Made by a program: the position numbers and the translations under genes. Under the pieces are notes generated by a model. That model searched no databases. It saw nothing but the letters and a program-made list of their open reading frames with translations, and was not told the DNA's origin. 64,000 bases of DNA, taken from Paenibacillus sp. TCA20. GTDB taxonomy: Bacteria > Bacillota > Bacilli > Paenibacillales > Paenibacillaceae. Positions 59,818-64,000 of the stretch are shown piece after piece (position 1 is the first letter of the stretch; the number at the start of each line of letters is the position of its first letter). The stretch lies in contig NZ_BBIW01000014.1 in NCBI RefSeq assembly GCF_000732325.1, positions 81,008 to 145,007 on the forward strand, given 5' to 3'.

Positions 59818-60243
59818 ATGTCAACACGTGTCCAACATGCATTAGAACAATTAAAAACGACCGGTGTTCGTATAACGCCTCAGCGCCATGCGATACTGAA
59901 TTATCTGATGGAATCCATGGGACATCCAACAGCTGATGAGATTTATCGAGCTCTTGAGCCTCAGTTTCCAAGCATGAGCGTAGCGACCGTATATAATAAT
60001 TTGAAGATGTTTACAAATGCCGGTATGGTACGAGAGCTGGCGTATGGTGATAATGCGAGCAGGTTTGATGCCAATGTCACAGACCATTATCATATTATTT
60101 GTGAAGCTTGCGGAACCATTCGGGATTTCAATTATCCTTCGCTTGCTGATGTGGAAGAACGAGCCGGGCTGGATACAGGTTTTCAGGTAAACGGCTTACG
60201 GTTGGAATTGTACGGTGTATGCGAGAGTTGCAGGCCATCGTAA
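59818..60243 (+). CDS. perR: Peroxide-responsive repressor PerR (Fur family)
   Basis: A 141-residue DNA-binding metalloprotein. The recognition helix is VATVYNNL. The regulatory Fe/Mn site aligns with B. subtilis PerR: His36, Asp84, His90, His92 and Asp103, one less than the B. subtilis numbers. The structural zinc CxxC pairs CEAC and CESC are present. Asp84 is what separates PerR from Fur. The start follows TAAGGCGGTG; an ATG at 59791 is in frame with no site. It is the likely regulator of the PerR box before the ZIP gene. Confidence 0.93.
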   Translation: MSTRVQHALEQLKTTGVRITPQRHAILNYLMESMGHPTADEIYRALEPQFPSMSVATVYNNLKMFTNAGMVRELAYGDNASRFDANVTDHYHIICEACGTIRDFNYPSLADVEERAGLDTGFQVNGLRLELYGVCESCRPS

Positions 60244-60256
60244 AAGGTGTATACAA

Positions 60257-60300
60257 TAAGCGTGAGAAATTCCTTTAATGGGAGTATCTCACGCTTTTTA
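60257..60300 (+). terminator. Terminator after perR
   Basis: AAGCGTGAGA pairs with TCTCACGCTTTTT. Confidence 0.88.
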
Positions 60301-60374
60301 AATTTTTGGGGATCGGCGGCTAACGGCTATGAATTAGTTAAGAAGCAATTGCTATAGGATGGGGGAGCATCAAG

Positions 60375-62093
60375 TTGGCAAAAGGTTATCGCAAAAAGAG
60401 AAGGCGAAAGCCCAGTTTTACTAAAAGAATCGCAGCTATCGGATTTATTGGCGTAGGTATCTATTTATTGATCACGACATTTAATCCACAAAATATATAT
60501 GAAGACGCAGACTGGAGAGGTTTTACGAAACCGATCTTTGTACATGGAGAGCTGATGGATTATGAAGCTGTAGGCTCGGGCGAGAGCTTGCAGCTCCCGC
60601 TTCCTGTTTTACAGGAGGCTGTCGATCCGGCAATGCGATATGAAGATGGGGATGGCGCGATTATATTAACTTCACCGGATAAAGTATTGAGACTGCATGT
60701 CGGTAAAGAGGAAGCAGAGCTGAATACGAAGGAATATGAGCTTCATACGGCACCTTTTGAAGAACAGGGAATACCTTATGTACCGTTGCAGGCAGTAAAA
60801 GAAGTGTATGGCGTTACCGTACACGAAGATATGGAGACCGGTGCTGTGCTTCTAATGAACGCAGGCGAAGTGATTCAATACGGTTCAGCAGCAGGGAAAG
60901 ATCCTGAGCAGGAAATTCCGCTCTATAAAGAGCCAGATAACAGCTCCGCTATCACCGCGCAGATGCATCCAGGGGATCGGGTGAGGATTTGGTCCTCGAA
61001 CGAAGACTGGCATTATGTTCAAATGGATGATGGTTATGCGGGGTATACAACTGCTGGCAAAATAAAGCCGACAGAAAAGGTGACAGTTCCGGCACTTGAA
61101 TCAGTACCCACCGCAGCCGAACAGCGTTGGAAGGGGAAGACAATTAATCTGGCATGGGAAGCCGTATACAATAGAGCAGCTGATCCGGCCAACCTGCAGA
61201 CGATGAAGGGCGTCAATGTGGTGAGTCCGACATGGTTTGATATTACTGATGGCAATGGCTTGGTGGAGAGCAAAGGTGATCTGGAATACGTTCATAAGGC
61301 CAAGGAGCTGGGGATGGAAGTATGGGGACTGCTCAGCAATAGCTTTGATCCGGATATGACTGCAGAAGCACTCTCTACTTATGATCGACGAACGGCTATT
61401 ATCCAGAAGATGATCGAATATGCTGCTGCCTATCAGCTCGACGGGATTAATATAGATTTCGAGAATGTGTATACAGAGGATGGGCCGTTGGTGACTCAGT
61501 TCATGAGAGAGCTCCGTCCTTACGCCAAGCAGAATGACCTCGTGTTGTCGATTGCCGTTACACCGAAGTCAAACAGTGAGATGTGGTCCTTATTTTTAGA
61601 TCGCAGGGCATTAGGCGAAATTGCAGATTACATGATGGTCATGACTTATGATGAACACTGGGCATCGAGCCCGACGGCGGGATCTGTTGCATCGTTGCCA
61701 TGGGTGACCGCGGCGATGAACAAGATCATGGTAGAAGATGAAGTGCCAGCGGACAAGCTGCTGCTGGGTATTCCATCCTATACAAGAGTATGGTCTATAC
61801 AGGAATCAGGAGAGGACAGCGGGATTACTTCCAAGGCCATTGGGATGGACTCAGCTCAGGATCTGATTAAGCAGCATAAGCTGACTCCGACATTCTCAGC
61901 GGATACAGGACAGAACTATGTGGAATTCACAGAGGGGGAAGTGCGGAATCAGATCTGGCTTGAGGATAAAACCTCACTTCGGGCAAGAGTTGATCTGGCG
62001 AGTGAGCTGAAGCTGGCAGGAATCGCCACCTGGAACAGAAGCTTTGCCAATAAAGGTGCTTGGGCAGTTCTTAATGGAATTCATCAGCGTTGA
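60375..62093 (+). CDS. Glycoside hydrolase family 18 protein with stalk and SH3 domains
   Basis: A 572-residue protein with one N-terminal membrane anchor or signal (RIAAIGFIGVGIYLLIT). Residues ~50-180 look like a copper-amine-oxidase-N stalk domain, ~185-245 an SH3b domain (VRIWSSNEDWHYVQMDDG), and ~260-572 a GH18 barrel. The catalytic D-x-D-x-E motif is DGINIDFENV. Such proteins (YaaH/YdhD/SleL-like) cleave N-acetylglucosamine bonds in peptidoglycan. The start is TTG, 7 bases after GGGGGAG. Substrate is inferred. Confidence 0.85.
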   Translation: MAKGYRKKRRRKPSFTKRIAAIGFIGVGIYLLITTFNPQNIYEDADWRGFTKPIFVHGELMDYEAVGSGESLQLPLPVLQEAVDPAMRYEDGDGAIILTSPDKVLRLHVGKEEAELNTKEYELHTAPFEEQGIPYVPLQAVKEVYGVTVHEDMETGAVLLMNAGEVIQYGSAAGKDPEQEIPLYKEPDNSSAITAQMHPGDRVRIWSSNEDWHYVQMDDGYAGYTTAGKIKPTEKVTVPALESVPTAAEQRWKGKTINLAWEAVYNRAADPANLQTMKGVNVVSPTWFDITDGNGLVESKGDLEYVHKAKELGMEVWGLLSNSFDPDMTAEALSTYDRRTAIIQKMIEYAAAYQLDGINIDFENVYTEDGPLVTQFMRELRPYAKQNDLVLSIAVTPKSNSEMWSLFLDRRALGEIADYMMVMTYDEHWASSPTAGSVASLPWVTAAMNKIMVEDEVPADKLLLGIPSYTRVWSIQESGEDSGITSKAIGMDSAQDLIKQHKLTPTFSADTGQNYVEFTEGEVRNQIWLEDKTSLRARVDLASELKLAGIATWNRSFANKGAWAVLNGIHQR

Positions 62094-62114
62094 AGAACTC
62101 ATTCATTATAATGA

Positions 62115-62158
62115 TAAAAAAACAGGGACAGTTCATAATGAGAGCTGTCCCTGTTTTC
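62115..62158. terminator. Bidirectional terminator
   Basis: AAAACAGGGACAG pairs with CTGTCCCTGTTTT, between the GH18 gene and the facing ygzB gene. Confidence 0.9.
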
Positions 62159-62173
62159 GTATTCTAGCATCGG

Positions 62174-62551
62174 CTATGATCTGGATACGGGTTCGGATTT
62201 GTTCATGTTCAGTTCTTCAATAGTGGTATTCGCCTGCGCAGGGTCGTGTGTCAATATCGTTTTACAGAACATACAGCGGTCTGTTTTGCCCAGCATTTTA
62301 GTGAGCTTGCTGCATTCAGGACATTCAATTTGAACTGCGCTGACAGACATCATTCCAGCCCAAAAATAGATGGCAAGACTGCCCATCATCGCGATCAACC
62401 CAATGACAAGTCCTATACCTGCGAACACCTTACCTGCGGTGCCCCAGAATACAATCCCGGCTGTTCCCAGAACCATGAGCCCCATGCCCAGCATGGTAAG
62501 CAACAGTCCCCACGTACGAAAGGCTTCAATTTTAGCAGTTTTAAAAATCAT
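62174..62551 (-). CDS. ygzB: YgzB family zinc-ribbon membrane protein (DUF2614)
   Basis: A 125-residue protein with two to three hydrophobic helices (~13-70), then a CPEC...CMFC zinc-ribbon-like pair (~77-97). The arrangement fits the YgzB family. In B. subtilis ygzB lies next to perR, and here it is two genes away. TAAGGAGC precedes the ATG. Function unknown. Confidence 0.85.
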   Translation of the reverse strand: MIFKTAKIEAFRTWGLLLTMLGMGLMVLGTAGIVFWGTAGKVFAGIGLVIGLIAMMGSLAIYFWAGMMSVSAVQIECPECSKLTKMLGKTDRCMFCKTILTHDPAQANTTIEELNMNKSEPVSRS

Positions 62552-62674
62552 AGTTATGCTCCTTATGCATGAGTGTCGTCTTCTCAGTGAAGCAGGAAAC
62601 CTATGTTCTTATGTAGAACTATATTATAACTTAACTGGAATAAAATCACCATTTTTATTGTCTGGAGGGAGACC

Positions 62675-63553
62675 GTGGAACTTAAGAATTATTCTTTTTT
62701 ATCTGAGGAATCATCTAAACACGGAGCAGTTGGAGCGATTGTATATCCTCATTCAGGAGAACAATTTTATGGCTCATTAATGCAGGATTTCGAAGTTCTT
62801 GTGCTGATACTGCATGAAGATGGCCCAACGGAGAACAGATACAGGCATTCAGCCATTGGTGAAGTGCGTTATCAGATTCTATATATGGACTGGAAGCGTT
62901 TGGCCCGCTGTTTGATTACGGGAGCAGATCGAGGTGTAATTGAAGCTTTTTTACATGGCGATATACTGTGGGACAAGGGTGACAAGATAAAGGTTCACAG
63001 AGATTATATACAACAATTTGGTTCAAAGCTCCGCAAGCAGAAAATATTTTATGAGTTCTCTCAATTTTTGCGTACTTACTTGGATGCAAAGAGATGGATC
63101 AAAGATGGAGAAGTAATTGATGCTTATCAGAGCGTCTTGGAATCATTAAATCATTGGGCAAGGATTGTAGTGATGGAGAAAGGGATCTCTCCCGAAAGAG
63201 CAGTGTGGACTCAATTACGAGACATGGATCGCTCTGTATATAAGTTATATGAGGAGCTTACTATGAGCAAAGAGACACTTGAACAGCGCGTAGAGCTTAT
63301 TCTATTGGCTTGTGAATTCTCAGTGTTGTCCAAGATGGAGAGCAGCTGCAGTCTTCTCCTGGACATTGTTCGCAGTAGTAATAAACCGTGGAGCCTGCAT
63401 GAGCTGATGAAGCATCCTGACCTTTGCTTTATGCAAGATGAGATTCCGTTGCTGCTTCGGAAGCTGGTACACCGTTCTATTATTAGAGAAACAGAGAGTC
63501 TAGTTCCGTTTGTAACCGAGGGAGGCAGAGAGATTAAGTATTGTGCGAAGTGA
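62675..63553 (+). CDS. ygxA: Nucleotidyltransferase-like protein (YgxA)
   Basis: A 292-residue cytosolic protein. The N-terminal part has a nucleotidyltransferase-like layout (GAIVYPHSGEQFYGSLMQDFEVLVLIL), but the usual catalytic GS-x10-DxD is not intact, so activity is doubtful. The helical middle and C-terminal winged-helix-like region follow. In B. subtilis ygxA lies directly before an rRNA operon, as here. The start is GTG after GGAGGGAG. Confidence 0.83.
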   Translation: MELKNYSFLSEESSKHGAVGAIVYPHSGEQFYGSLMQDFEVLVLILHEDGPTENRYRHSAIGEVRYQILYMDWKRLARCLITGADRGVIEAFLHGDILWDKGDKIKVHRDYIQQFGSKLRKQKIFYEFSQFLRTYLDAKRWIKDGEVIDAYQSVLESLNHWARIVVMEKGISPERAVWTQLRDMDRSVYKLYEELTMSKETLEQRVELILLACEFSVLSKMESSCSLLLDIVRSSNKPWSLHELMKHPDLCFMQDEIPLLLRKLVHRSIIRETESLVPFVTEGGREIKYCAK

Positions 63554-63666
63554 AGATTACCGCATTATTAAATCGCTCCAATCTGTTGATTCCCATTGTT
63601 ATATGTACTGTAATAGAATTGACGCAGAAAAGATCGAATTTAATTGAAAAAAGTTAGCTAAATAGC

Positions 63667-63700
63667 TTGACTCCAATATTCAAATCGTGATAAATTATAA
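63667..63700 (+). promoter_or_regulatory. rRNA operon promoter P1
   Basis: TTGACT (63667-63672) followed 16 bases later by GATAAATTATAA (63689-63700). The -10 is TAAATT or GATAAA. Confidence 0.65.
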
Positions 63701-63795
63701 CTCGCCCGTTAAAAAGGCACTAAGTATTCTTGAATCACTTAAATGCAGGAATATCCTTTGCAAATAAGAGGTTAAAAACTTTTTAAAAAAAGTGC

Positions 63796-63829
63796 TTGAC
63801 TAAAGAATACAGAGTATGATACATTATAA
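63796..63829 (+). promoter_or_regulatory. rRNA operon promoter P2
   Basis: TTGACT (63796-63801) and, 16 bases later, GATACATTATAA (63818-63829), the same layout as P1. Transcription would begin near 63835. Confidence 0.7.
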
Positions 63830-64000
63830 AAGTCGCCGCTGAAATTAAATGAAGCGATAACGACAAAGTTGATCTTTGAAAACTGAACAACGAGTGAGCA
63901 GAATTTTGCAACTGCAAAATTCTAAACGCGAGGTTATGGTACAAGTCGTCAGACTGTATGATAACCGAGCGAAATAAAGAGAACATTACGTTCTCGTCAA
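63830..64000 (+). other. rRNA operon leader (16S gene begins beyond the window)
   Basis: The leader contains GATCTTTGAAAACTGAACAA (63871-63890), the boxA-type antitermination sequence usual before Bacillales 16S genes. Hairpins AGAATTTTGCA/TGCAAAATTCT (~63900-63924) and GAGAAC/GTTCTC near the end are processing-stem candidates. No mature 16S sequence is in the window. Confidence 0.8.

Overview
The window reads as chromosome of an aerobic, endospore-forming Firmicute, most likely a Paenibacillus or close relative. The grounds are moderate GC, strong AGGAGG-type ribosome binding sites with some TTG/GTG starts, a YyaC-type sporulation protein, a GatCAB amidotransferase, a lysine riboswitch, a RsbV-RsbW-SigB module, and a perR...ygzB...ygxA...rRNA arrangement like that of Bacillus subtilis. 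The genus is an inference from overall gene content, not a measured result. I see no phage, insertion sequence, CRISPR array, tRNA or complete rRNA gene. The last ~330 bases are the promoter and leader of an rRNA operon whose 16S gene lies just beyond the right edge.

Layout. 0-1.5 kb: end of an ABC transporter (permease plus ATPase). 1.6-7.9 kb: O-acetylhomoserine sulfhydrylase, a P1B4-type metal-efflux ATPase (PfeT-like) behind a Fur box, a ZIP metal transporter with a PerR box on its -10, trxB and a glutaredoxin-like protein, then a possible structured RNA. 7.9-9.6 kb: NagZ lipoprotein and a small membrane protein. 9.8-14.1 kb: xylose module (divergent xylR and xylA-xylB with XylR operator and cre). 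14.3-21 kb: two glycosyltransferases, an S-layer-anchored YcdB-type protein and a secreted transglutaminase-like protein. 21.2-28.4 kb: lysine permease under an L-box riboswitch, a CvfC-type HEAT protein, a YkpA-type ABC-F ATPase, a small basic protein, six tandem 41-bp palindromic repeats, a cation diffusion facilitator and a small exported protein.

28.7-42.8 kb is the most interesting part: a general-stress (sigma-B) island. It contains a receiver-PP2C phosphatase (RsbY-like), a 1236-residue membrane hybrid histidine kinase with three receivers (RsbK-like), a CheR-type methyltransferase (RsbM-like), a second soluble hybrid kinase, then rsbV-rsbW-sigB. It is flanked by small stress-protein genes (DUF1328, DUF948, general stress protein 17M type, YtxH, GlsB) that share a GTTTCR-N13/14-GGGTTA-like promoter. 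I infer that signals reach sigma-B through the kinase-to-phosphatase relay, as described for Bacillus cereus RsbK/RsbY/RsbM.

42.8-52.8 kb: a PAP2 phosphatase apparently frameshifted at an 8-T run, asparaginase, DUF1128, YyaC, alpha/beta hydrolase, DUF6483-like, methyltransferase, an O-antigen-ligase-like membrane protein with a GC-rich patch, a thioredoxin-like protein and an MBL-fold hydrolase. 52.9-56.2 kb: gatC-gatA-gatB. 56.3-63.6 kb: GNAT, MgtC/SapB, a DUF4097 membrane protein, PerR, a GH18 family protein, YgzB and YgxA. 63.6-64 kb: tandem rRNA promoters and leader. Metal and peroxide control recurs: PerR is encoded here, and PerR/Fur-like boxes precede the ZIP transporter, the P1B4 ATPase and perR itself.
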